From: Jaapia argillacea MUCL 33604
Lineage: Eukaryota; Basidiomycota; Agaricomycetes; Jaapiales; Jaapiaceae
Direction: 5' to 3'
NCBI GenBank assembly: GCA_000697665.1
Contig: KL197736.1
Location: 160,406-224,405, forward strand
Length of the DNA: 64,000 nucleotides
Shown here: positions 10,958 to 21,284 of the stretch, one piece after another
How positions within the stretch are numbered: position 1 is the stretch's first letter
Layout of the letters: each line of letters starts with the position of its first letter
Notes under the pieces: generated by a model
The model's database searches: none
What the model saw: the letters and a program-made list of their open reading frames with translations, nothing else
What the model was told of the DNA's origin: nothing
Position numbers and translations under genes: made by a program

Positions 10958-11969
10958 TACCAGCCAGATAGCGGAGTTTTAATTACTTTCCCACGCCTCA
11001 GACGCGTGGCTGTAACTACTATATTCGGACATTTTGGGCACATTTTCTCACGGTCCTTCTGATACTGTAGCTCCTCATCCACGGCCTCTCAGACAACCAA
11101 ACGACTTCAGAATAATCCGAATTTTATCTACAAAAAGGCCTTTGGTCTTTATCCACCTGCTAGCCTCAAGAAAGCTAACTTTTATCTGCTTATTCTGCCT
11201 GTACCACTGGATTCTTCAATTTGCTTGTTGATGGACAACACCCCAGGACCCATTGATTGTCAGAAGTGACTCTGGTAATGGGTTTGATGAATTGGACAGG
11301 GCACAGAAAGATCTCCCTGAGTGTAACAATCATGAAGTGGGAGATTTTATAATGGGAACAAGGTGTGTCTATCAATTTCTTCCTAATTCCAATTTCCTAG
11401 TAGTGAGCAATGAGAGACAGGTCAGATTTACTTATTGTAGTGTAGAGCTGGGCTTTCAAGGACTTGGAGTAGGTAGAATCCTGTGGAGGTAGTAAAACAA
11501 TCATGAATGGCCTTAGGGTGGATTGGGACTCAAACTCCGATAGCAAGGGTGACAGGACTTGTACTAAGATTCAGTAATTTTCATCTTGTTAGAGATGTCT
11601 TAGAGCACATAAATCCAGGTTTTTGAGTCATGTGGGTAGTTTTATGTGGAGTGGTAATAACATTACTGTCTCTCACAACCAAAGTGGTAAAGTTTTGGGT
11701 TTTTTCAGGCTTTGCCAAAGCCCAGAATTTCTGAATAATCAAGAAAGAGTATTGCTAGTGCAGGTACAAAATTCCTGTGATGTGTGATTGCCTTTGTGGT
11801 TGTGAAGAACTGAGAGTGCAGCATTATTAGCAAACCACTGGCAATTCAAAATAGTTCTACACTTTCAAAATTTATGCCAGAACACACAGAATAGATACTA
11901 GTTAGTTTGAACACCAAACTGTCTCAGATACAACCAGAAATCCTGAGTAAAAAATGATTAATCAAAAAT

Positions 11970-12197
11970 NNNNNNNNNNNNNNNNNNNNNNNNNNNNNNN
12001 NNNNNNNNNNNNNNNNNNNNNNNNNNNNNNNNNNNNNNNNNNNNNNNNNNNNNNNNNNNNNNNNNNNNNNNNNNNNNNNNNNNNNNNNNNNNNNNNNNNN
12101 NNNNNNNNNNNNNNNNNNNNNNNNNNNNNNNNNNNNNNNNNNNNNNNNNNNNNNNNNNNNNNNNNNNNNNNNNNNNNNNNNNNNNNNNNNNNNNNNN
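11970..12197. other. assembly gap (228 N)
   Basis: A run of undetermined bases inside the long-TIR element. Open frames that appear to cross it are artefacts. The true length of missing sequence is unknown, and a transposase for the host element could lie here in part. Confidence 0.99.
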
Positions 12198-13004
12198 CCC
12201 ACAAACAGCAGGACAATATAACCACTTGACCACAGGATCTTTGATAAGAGTGGTATCTGAATGTACAGATAGCGAAAATAGCTCCGCTATTTTTGATTAT
12301 TCTTTTTTCTTTTTCTTTTTCTTTTACCCACAAACACCGGTATCTTGCCGAATGGTGCTTCCAATTTCTTGATTTTCGGTAAAATAAAAAAAAAGCAGCT
12401 GCCGCTGTCTCCAACGATGAGCGCGACTATTTCGCCGCCGCGCCAACCGACGTTCATGTCGTTGCGAACAACGCCCGCACTTTGGCGCTTCTCGGCTAAT
12501 ACTGGCATCAGTCTTCCTCGGCTAGAACTAGGCACCCTCGGGCTTGACACCCCCCGAAATCCCTGGACTTCGGGATCAGCAACCCTCCCTGACTTTGCTC
12601 AGCTTTCGTTGACTTAGCGGTTTCTCGCTTAACCCGGGTTTCCAGCAGAAACTGGGGTTTCTGGATAGCATTATCCCGTTCCATCATACACTGATACTGT
12701 ATATACAGTATAAAACATTGCTTTTCTTTGAATTCTGTGAATTGACTCCAGACACCATAACAGGCCTAATCATGTCTTCTTTGCCTCATTTCACCACGCA
12801 ACCTAAGGAAACGCCGTTCATTCTTTTAGGTGTGCCTTTCCCACCGTTCCGGCTTGAGCTTCTATAACGCGGTTGCTTAGTACCTCGAGGAGGACACCGC
12901 GTCTGTCGATCAATCTGAAGTCATCTATGAAGGCATGAGGAGAACACGGTTTCGAAATGAAGCCACTCATTCCAGTCGTTGTGCAGGATCGGAGGACATC
13001 TCGA

Positions 13005-13050
13005 CGGCACATATAAATCGCCACGAATGCTTCATCGAGTACTTACCAAC
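13005..13050 (+). promoter_or_regulatory. TATA-box promoter of exon-array GTPase gene 1
   Basis: ATATAAAT at 13011-13018 lies about 100 bp upstream of the chosen start codon, inside a segment that is conserved with the region upstream of the second exon-array gene (TATAAC at 41451). The conserved words CGCCACGAATGCTTCATCGA follow the box in both copies. The pair of conserved TATA-like boxes at the same relative place supports a core promoter. Confidence 0.5.
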
Positions 13051-13435
13051 TTGAATCTTTACTCTCATATACCCAACATGCTGAAGAGCTTGAAGAAGTA
13101 CGCTCCGCTATGTTCACGTTGATGTCTAACAGTCTCATTGACAATCAGCTTAGGTTTAGTAGCGATAACATATCATATCCGATCTCGGTTGGGAGTATGA
13201 AGGCCGCCAGCCCCGGAGTTCAGGAGAAGGACCCGGGCCTCGGCGCCAAGGAGTGTGCCAAATCCCCTACGGCGATGGAAAATACCGAAAATCCACACCC
13301 TAACGGAAGTAACGTTAGTACCATAGCTTTTCCAGTTATTGCCGGAACGCACTCCCTCACGGGACAACCGAGCGGGCGTCAGTGAGTAATCTGGTCATGC
13401 GAGAACCTCGGGTGTTGCTGATCTACCTCTTATAG

Positions 13436-15892
13436 GACTGGTACTACCCCAGATGATGCTACAATTTCCTTGAACGGCGCGGTTATTAATCTGTACCCTC
13501 TGCCATGTTCACGCTACCGCAGTACTGACCATCCACTCGGTACTCGTAGCACGTCGAGTCCCATCCCCGTTGGGAATGCCGCGGGTACCAGTTTGTGGGC
13601 TCAGGAGAACCTCGCCGTCAAGGTGCCCGACAACCAGGAGTACCTTGCTTCAGCCACTAATACTGAAAATCAACACGCCGGTGTTGTCGATTCCTCAGTT
13701 ACTGCAGCAATTCCCTCTCCCACTGACCAGCCGAGTGGGTAAGTAATCCGACCATATGAGAAGCTTCACGGCCGATGATCTATCATTGTACAGAACCGGT
13801 ACCTCTCCAGATGGTGAACCCGCCAGGGTGCTTGACAACGAGGAATCCCCCGCTTCGGTCACGGATGGAGCAGGTGTGGACAACGTACCCTCGCCACAGG
13901 ACTCTGCCGAAAGATACACAACTGCCCAGGACTCGTCTCCTGCGCTGCCCTACATCAAGAATAGCGAATTCGCGACCACGGCTATCTCATCATCACCGCC
14001 AACAATTCCTCGTCGTTCTCCTCTCCGTCCGGCCCCGCGACCTCGCGCTGCATCTCTCAATCCACCGCCAGATCAACAACCTATCACTCAAATGCGGCTC
14101 CTCCATGCCAAATCTTTCGGCACCCTCTCTGGTTTCCTCAGTTCCATCACCCAACAGACTCATCTCGTCGACGTCCTCGAACCATTGCCCCTTCCGCCTG
14201 ATCCTGCTCCCGACTTGACTCTCCCGCTTTCACCTAGTGTTGAAAATCAACACACCTGGGCTGTAGATCCCTCGATTACTCCAGGAATGCCCTCTCCCAT
14301 CGACCAACCTAGCGGGCAAGTAATCTGACCACATGAGAACCTCAGAGCCGCTGATGTATCTCTTACAGAACTAGTACCTCTCCAGATGGTGCACAATTGC
14401 CTCTGCCCGGTGCGGCTATCAATTGGAAGACTCCGCCATGTTCAGATTACCGCACTACTGGTCATTCCCTCCGTATCCATAGTAGGTCAAGTCCCTTCCC
14501 CGTTGGGAATACGACGGATGACAGTTTGGGAACTGGGGAGAAGCCCGCCGAGGTGCTCGACAACAAGGAGTGCCCTTCTTTGGCCACTAGTACTGAAACC
14601 AGTGCTATCGACTCCTCGGTTGTTGCAGAAACACCGTCTTCCACCGACCAGCCGACAGAGCAAGTAATCTAACTATATGGGAGCCTTCGGGGCCGCTGAA
14701 CTACCTCTTACAGAACTGGTACCTTTCCGGATAGTGCACAATTGGTTCTACCCGGTGCGGCTATCAATTGGAACACTCCGTCATGTTTAGATTACCGCAC
14801 TACGGGACATTCCCTCCGTACTCGTAGTACGTCGAGTCCCTTCCCCTTTGGGAATGCGGCGGGTACCAGTTTGGAGACTCGAGAGAAGCCCATCGAGGTG
14901 CTCGAAAAAAGGCAGTTCCCCAAGTCCCCTGATTCGGTCACTGATACTGAAAATCAATACCCTCGTACTGTCAGTTCTTCAGTTGCTGCAGTAGGACCAT
15001 TTCCCACCGACCAACCCAACGCGCAAGTAATCCTGTCATATGAGAACCTTCGGGGCTGCTGATGTACCTCTTATAGAACTGGTAACTCTCCAGATGATGA
15101 GTCCGTCAAGGAGCTCGACAACAAGGCGTCCCCAGCTTCGGCCACGAGTGCTAAAAATCAATACGCCATTGTTGTCGATTCCTCAGTTACGGCAGGAATA
15201 CCCTCTCCTAGCGACCAACCCAACGGGCAAGTAATCTTGGCACATGAGAACCTTCGGGGCCGCTGATATACCTCTTCTAGAACTGATACCTCTCCAGATG
15301 GTGAGCCCGTCAAGGTGCTCGACAACAAGGAGTCCCCAGCTTCGGCCACTAGTGCTGAAAATCAACACGCCATTGTTGTCGATTCCTCAGTTGCGGTGGG
15401 AACGCCCTCTCATGGCGACCAACCCACCGGGCAAGCAATCTTGGCACATGAAAACCTTCGGAGCCGCTGATATACCTCCCCCAGAACTGATACCTCTCCA
15501 GATGGTGAGCCCGTCAAGGTGCTCAACAACAAGGAGTCCCCAGCTTCGGCCACTAGTGCCGAAGATCAACACGCCGTTGTGGTCGACTCCTCAGTTGCGG
15601 CAGGAATACCCTCTCATCGCGACCAACCCAACGGGCAAGTAATCTTGGCATATGAGAACCTTCGGGGCCACTGATATACCTCTTACAGAACTGATACGTC
15701 TCCAGATGGTGAGCCCGTCAAGGTGCTTGACAACATGGAGTCTCCAGCTTCGGCCACTAGTGCCGAAAATCAACACGTCATTGTCGTCGACTCCTCAGTC
15801 GCGGCAGCAATACCCTCTCCCACCCACCAACCTAGCGGGCAAGTAATCTGGTCATATGAGAACATTCGGGGCCGCTGATTTACTTCTCGCAG
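13436..15892 (+). repeat. tandem phase-2 exon/intron array, gene 1
   Basis: Eight consecutive exon-intron units resemble each other in both exon and intron. Exon lengths are 303, 522, 291, 309, 150, 150, 150 and 150 nt, all multiples of three. The introns following them are 53-55 nt and share a sequence around GAGAACCTTCGGGGCCGCTGAT followed by a TACAG-type acceptor. The introns at 14316, 14660, 15023, 15227, 15431, 15635 and 15839 start GCAAGT or GCAAGC. The one at 13739 starts GTAAGT and that at 13382 starts GTGAGT. The last four units repeat with a period of exactly 204 bp. Long exons hold an extra block (YAPPCSRYRTTGHPL-like) that short exons lack. Exon 3 also has a unique proline-rich insert. 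Confidence 0.8.
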
Positions 15893-18050
15893 AACTAGTG
15901 ATTCTCCGGATCATGTTCCCCACTCGTACGTGCTATGTTCCCGCCAATTCCCTAGAGACTTGTTGAATATCCCCTCAGTGCTGATAAACACGGCGAGCCA
16001 CAAGTAATCCCGAGGCTGGCTGGTAATGCGGAGGCCTTCAGCTTGGCGGTTCAGGAGAAGAAATCAGCTAAAGAAGTCGAATGCCAAAAATCATCCCCCC
16101 CTTCGGCTTCAGAAACCATCGTTGAAGATCAAGGACGCGCCAACGGAGCCAGCAGTCGCCGAAAGGAACGACGTGTCACTGAGATATTAGCTGCAGGAGG
16201 CTCCTCCAACTCTGACAAACCGAACGGGCGAGTAATCTGATGATACGAGTTTCTCCTGGGTCGTTGACTTACTCCATGCAGATTTTCCTCGACGGATGAG
16301 GTGTGTATCATTTCCTGGCCTCGTGGCTGTGAATCAATGTCCTGATTAACCCTGTGACTAGGATGCTCAGTTGTAGGCCCCTTCATCTTTCTCGAGATAG
16401 GAGATACTCATACACTTGCTGTAGGATCGACGAACCGGAAAATATTAAAGGATCGTGGATTCGGAATCCGTATGTGTTTTCGCTTCCCAGTCCCGCGGTC
16501 CCTTCTGATGCGTCGCTCCTCCCAGCGCGAAGAAGACCCTTTTGAACCACTTGGCATGTACTTTCCTGTCATCCAGTTGATTTGAGAAATGACGAGCGTG
16601 TCAGCCTAAGGGCGGTGACAGTGCGAAATCCCAGCAACGCAAGGGGTCTTTTGACCGAACCTCTTTCCGCGCACAGCTCGTCAAAATCGACGACCTCAGC
16701 CCAGAGGATGTAGTTATTGCGTGAGTCGTGTACCCTCCTCGTCAGATATCCGATATTCTAACACGTTCTATCTCTAGGGTGATAGGCCCCTCTGGATCTG
16801 GAAAAAGCACGGTGAGTGAAGTCAACTTCATATCCAGATGGCACCCGCTCAGCCTCAAATGAAGTTTGTCAGCCATGTCACCGGAGCGGAAGTAACAGTT
16901 GGCCACAGTTTGCAGTCGTGCACATCAGAGGTGCAAGTAATCAAGCTTCAATCCCCGAATAGCGGCTACGACGTGGTCTTCATTGACACTCCTGGATTTG
17001 AAGATACGCCCGAGTTGGATAAGCATATTCTGAACTCGATCTTGGATGGGTTGAATAAACCGTATGTATTCTTCATTGCTTAGGAACACTTGGTTCACCT
17101 TTCCCAGGTATAATAAACAGATTCTTCTGAGTGGCATTCTCTACTTCCACCGTATTTCCGACAATCGCATGGTGGGTAAACCCCTCATACATCTTGATAT
17201 GTTTCAGAAGCTCTGCGGGAAAAACGCTCCCGAGAAGGTCATTCTGACCACGACTATGTGGGACCAAGTCGATAAGTTAACGGGGAACGCACGGGAAGAG
17301 GAGTTGAAGACAATGAACTGGAGCTATATGTTGTCGAAGAAATCGAAGACCTCACGCTTTCTCAATACCCCCGAATCGGCTTGGACAGTCCTAGAACCCA
17401 TACTACGTTCGGCGCGTAAGGAACGTGCCTTGATGCCCGACGTCGAAGTTGTTAGTCCTGACGTCGAAGTTGTTAGCCCCGACGACTGCGTCATCGCGTA
17501 CGTAGTTTCTCCAATTATCAATACATCTATGGCACTAACACGACAACAGAATCATGGGTCCCACGGGGTCAGGGAAAAGCAACGTATGATATCGTTTGTA
17601 CTAACCCACGCGTTTTCTGACAGAGGAGTAGCTCATCGACACCCTCATGGAGCAGAAGGGGACCAAGTACCAACGATCGGGCAATTCGCTGGAATCTTAT
17701 ACGGACAAAGTGCAAGCTGTTCTGCTGCCCCCTGCCTTAGCGACGAAATATATTCCCGCCACACAGAAACGCGTCGTGCTGGTCGATACTCCGGGGTTCG
17801 ACGACACGAACAAGACGGATACGGAAATCCTGGACATGATTGGTGATTGGTTGACAAAAACGTGAGGTCAACTACTTGTGACAAACTTCCGTACTTGACT
17901 GGGTATATAGGTACAAGAACCAAGTTAAACTCGCGGGGATTATCTATCTCCATCGGATCTCAGACAATCGCATGTCTGGCTCCCCGCTCAAGAACCTCCG
18001 CATGTTTGGGAAGTTGTGTGGAGACACTGCAGCCCGCCGCGTTGTACTCG

Positions 18051-19936
18051 GCATCGGGAAAAACCTCCCGCGCTAGCCCAAGCTAATTAGGTTCCGTTAG
18101 TCCTAAGTGCCAGCTAACTGCACTATTCTGGCTTATTCCAACTAAGTATTCAAGACGCTTGGGGGTTGAGTTCACCCACGTCTACTAGTAACTAGATACA
18201 GTTCGATACATGCAGAATACGATCTATATCTATCCAGAAACAATCTGGCTACTGTGGAGGCCAGGGAACAGAACGGAATATGAAAAAAATGGAGCATGGG
18301 TTTGGGTATCAAGCAACAAAATGGAGGTAGAGCATGGGAGAAAGAGGGGGTTGGAAGGACTGGGAAGCTATGCTAATTATCACCGGGACCGAAATTCGGA
18401 AGTTGGTCCGTACTCAGATTCCGACGATTCTTCATGAGACCCTCGGGGATGGTAAGAAAGAGAAAGATGGAGGGGTAACTGAGAGGAGCATGGTTGATCC
18501 CTGGGTAGGTTGTGGTCTGAATGTCGTCTGGCCGTGAAGCTCGGTGTAGCTTGTAACATGGGCAGAGAGTCTCCCGGAGCAAGCGGTGATGCAGAAGGGA
18601 AGCAAAACGGCAGATCCAGCGTCCAAAACGAGGAGAGTACTAGTTGGCTGTGGCGGAAGCGCACCAACCATAGGCTTCGTTCGTGGCAGCAGAGAGTTTG
18701 GTAAATAGTGAGATCCAGGCTGGAGCAGCTTGGGAGCAGCCTTGCGAAACGATTCGCCAAGTCCAACTTGAGAATGAAGCGGAGCTTGAACTGGAGTCAG
18801 ATGACAGGTTGAACTTGCATCGGGAGCTTTGTGTCCTCTTTGCCATGTCGTCGTCGTTCGTGATGACAACGCCTCTGCAGGTAACTCACCTCCAACTCCC
18901 TTATCTTGATCCAAGGGCTATCCAATCTCCCATTCCTCTACTCAATCTGATTGCCAAGCCAAGCCATACCGCTCTACTGAAGTGAGTTTTTCTCCCCTCT
19001 GCTGCGAACTTACCTGGATCCCACTGTTCCCAGGTAACACAATCCTGACGGGCATTTGGTGGGAGACTACCAAGGCTGGGAGCGCTTCGCGCTCTTGGTG
19101 TTTGTTTTCCCGGCGCACCCTTGGTAAGTGACTTTATTTGTTTATGATGTTGGCATCCCAGCCTTCCGATTCTAACACTGCCCCCTCTTTTCGGTAGATT
19201 GAAGGTTTACAATGGAGTTCGGCTGTTGGGAGATGATCTCCCTTGCGGCTCCCGTTGAGCCAGTGTATCTGGTATGTCGGGATTCTCGCGCGCTCTCGGA
19301 CAAAGTCTAACGCGCTCCTCGCTGCTACCAGAGCCCAGTTCTCGTCCAACGGATTCCAACCACATCACCAATGCTCCCTCCTCGACACCAGCCCCTTCTA
19401 ACTCGCTGAATCCACATGTCAACTATATGTAAGTGTCAAAATGGCTTGTTGTCACAACCGTGCTGATCGTCATCCCATCTTAGCTGCCTTTACACCTGAA
19501 TCGAATCACAGTTATGCGTGTAAGTCCCTCCCTCGTTTGCCATCTTACTTCATCTTCTGATACCCCGTGTTGACGCAGCCCTCATCACGACTTTGGTATC
19601 ATCTGAGATGGCTTATGGGAGTTGCAGGGATGGTAGTTGAGGTTTGGATGTTTCCGTCGTGTACTCTCTTTGGTGCCCTATGTATTAGCTACATTTGCAA
19701 TGGAGTTACTTCGACCTTCTTTCGTCTGCGATGCAAGGGTTAATGAAGATTAGCTTCAAGAAAAGAGGGATAATCGTGTGTTTATGAGCTTCTAAACCGA
19801 CTAATCGAACTAAGGGCGGAGAATTAGGAGGGAACTTATCTAATTAGATCTAATTGACTTATCCACCTAATCGGGGCTTATTGGCGGTTATTAGATATAA
19901 TTACATCTAATTAGCGCGGGAGGTTTTTCCCGATGC
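18051..19936. mobile_element. TIR element inserted in GTPase gene 1
   Basis: Perfect inverted termini of about 25 bp (starting GCATCGGGAAAAACCTCCCG) border a 1,886-bp block that splits the codon run of the G2 domain. The direct repeat TCG flanks it (18048-18050 and 19937-19939). The uninterrupted paralogue at 50055-50080 reads straight across the site and confirms the ends. Subterminal regions are rich in CTAATTAG/TCTAATTA words. No transposase is recognised, so it is probably non-autonomous. A 3-bp duplication and subterminal repeats would fit CACTA or PIF-type elements, but the terminal bases match neither well. Confidence 0.85.
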
Positions 19937-21284
19937 TCGTATCGTCGATGTGGGACAAAATGGGTTCGGATCTCGCGGAAAAGAGGGAGGCGGAACTGAA
20001 GAACAATTTTTGGAAAGGGATGTTGAGAAACGGAGCCAGCGTTGATCGTTTCGCTGACTCACCCGTGTCTGCATGGGAAATCGTCCGCAAAATTATCGAG
20101 AAGAAGGATGATCTGGAAGCGCTTCTACTACAGGAGGAAATGGTGGATCTCCGAAAGCGTCTCAACGAGACCGAGACCGGAAAGGCACTTTACACTGGCC
20201 TTCAAATACTCCTTTCGGAGCAGCGGGAAACCATTCGCATGCTCACCCAGCAGGTAACATCGCATGACAATGAACAACTCGCGAAACTGTTGGAAGAAGA
20301 AAGCGTGCGTATTCAGAAGGACTTAGACGCTACATTCGTCCAAATCAAGCAGTTGAAGATCAGTATCGGAAGGAGAATCATGATGTCATTCAAGTTCAAG
20401 AAGGCCCGCGCGGTGAGCTCGAGCTCCATCTTCAGTATTTGCGTCGATCTGAGTCATCTGACCTTCCGCCAGGGTCCCATCGATGTTCCCCGGACGCGGC
20501 CCGACGTGGTGATTGCGTGAGTGAGATCATCGCACACTCGGCGGACGAGACAACTAACCGCCTCTTGGATAGGATATTGGGTGATGGGGGCTCTGGAAAG
20601 AGTACGGTGAGATGAGGTTTTCATCATCGAAATAGATGGAACCATGTATACTCACAACTGCCAGCAGTTCGTTGACTCCGCTGGAGTCGTGGATGGGTCG
20701 CACCCGGTGGATGTCCACAATGGGATGGTTCCCAGGCAGCACATTGCTTCTTCACACAAGCTCATGCAAAATTGCGCCTTTGACATTGTGTTGGTTGAAG
20801 TACCTGGCCTTGTGGACGCACATGAAGCTCTAGAGCATCTGGCTTGGTGGCTGAAAGTCAAGTAAGTCTATCTAGAGTGCTATTACTTAATCACTTGTTC
20901 ACTTTTCTTTTCCCCCTCAGATTTGTCGACGACAAACCCCCCTTCATTGGGCTCATCTATATTCACGACATCACCAAACCGAGGATCACGTACTCTAAAG
21001 ACAAGTACGATCCAATGTTTTTTGAAGTCTTAGGGAAGGAGTGGTTCAAACAAATCGTCGTTGTTTCGAACATGTGGAGTAAGCTCGAGGAGCAAGATTT
21101 TCACCAGCAGCTAGCCAACGAGGCGCTCCTGGAAGGCCACTGGGTAAGTATATTGCCGAAGATAGGCTGGAAGCCCATTATGCACCGCTTCTCAAAGACG
21201 AGGGACTCAGCTCGGGAGATCCTAGAACCCTTGATAAGCTCTGCCGAGAAGAAATGAGCACTGTAAATATAGCTGTATTGGTCC

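Larger units (their letters stand above)
9060..12677. mobile_element. long-TIR DNA transposon with 9-bp target duplication
   Basis: The two ends are inverted repeats of about 280 bp: 9060 to about 9340 matches the reverse complement of about 12395 to 12677, starting with ATAATGCTATCCAG on both. Directly outside lie identical 9-bp direct repeats GTTCCATCA (9051-9059 and 12678-12686). Long TIRs with a 9-bp duplication are the hallmark of Mutator-like elements, so that is the most likely superfamily, though I recognise no transposase. The interior holds a complete Tc1/mariner (9403-10957), about 1 kb of unrecognised sequence, and the assembly gap. The two TIRs have diverged noticeably. The last two bases differ between ends. 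Confidence 0.75.
13110..21257 (+). pseudogene. exon-array GTPase gene 1, triple G domain, interrupted
   Basis: The first part is a tandem exon array (exon 1 13110-13381, then 13436-13738, 13794-14315, 14369-14659, 14714-15022, four 150-nt exons from 15077 to 15838, 15893-15925, 15979-16227), all phase 2-2. It encodes Ser/Thr/Pro-rich repeats ending in PTDQPSG. After poorly resolved linker exons come three AIG1-like G domains. G1 has GPSGSGKST, DTPGFEDT, HRISDNRM and TTMWD (16778-17497). G2 has GPTGSGKSN and DTPGFDDT, then continues after the insertion with SSMWD and a coiled coil (17550-20412). G3 has GDGGSGKST and VEVPGL (20573-21257). G1 lacks its coiled coil and is fused to G2 by a duplicated VVSPD segment. 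Two lesions point to a pseudogene: a TAG in a linker exon at about 16374 where gene 2 has TAT, and a 1,886-bp element at 18051-19936 inside the G2 exon. Everything 3' of the insertion is in the correct frame. Confidence 0.7.

Noticed and set aside
12300-12330. TTTCTTTTTC run as a regulatory tract
   Set aside because: It lies next to the TIR of the long-TIR element, and there is no adjacent gene start.
11924-12414. Open frames spanning the N run
   Set aside because: They consist of undetermined bases and are artefacts of the gap.
14316-14368. GTAATC as the normal donor of the array introns
   Set aside because: It would make exons of 154 nt and shift frame at each junction, while the GC donor four bases earlier matches GCAAGT and keeps phase 2-2 in every unit.
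15244-15642. 132-codon open frame over two array units as a separate gene
   Set aside because: It runs through an intron whose donor is GCAAGC instead of GCAAGT, so the usual TAA in the intron is missing. It is in a different frame from the PTDQPSG coding exons.
15077-15892. Regular 204-bp repeats as a CRISPR array or plain minisatellite
   Set aside because: Units are made of an open exon with splice sites and an intron, in a eukaryotic gene. There are no short identical repeats with unique spacers.
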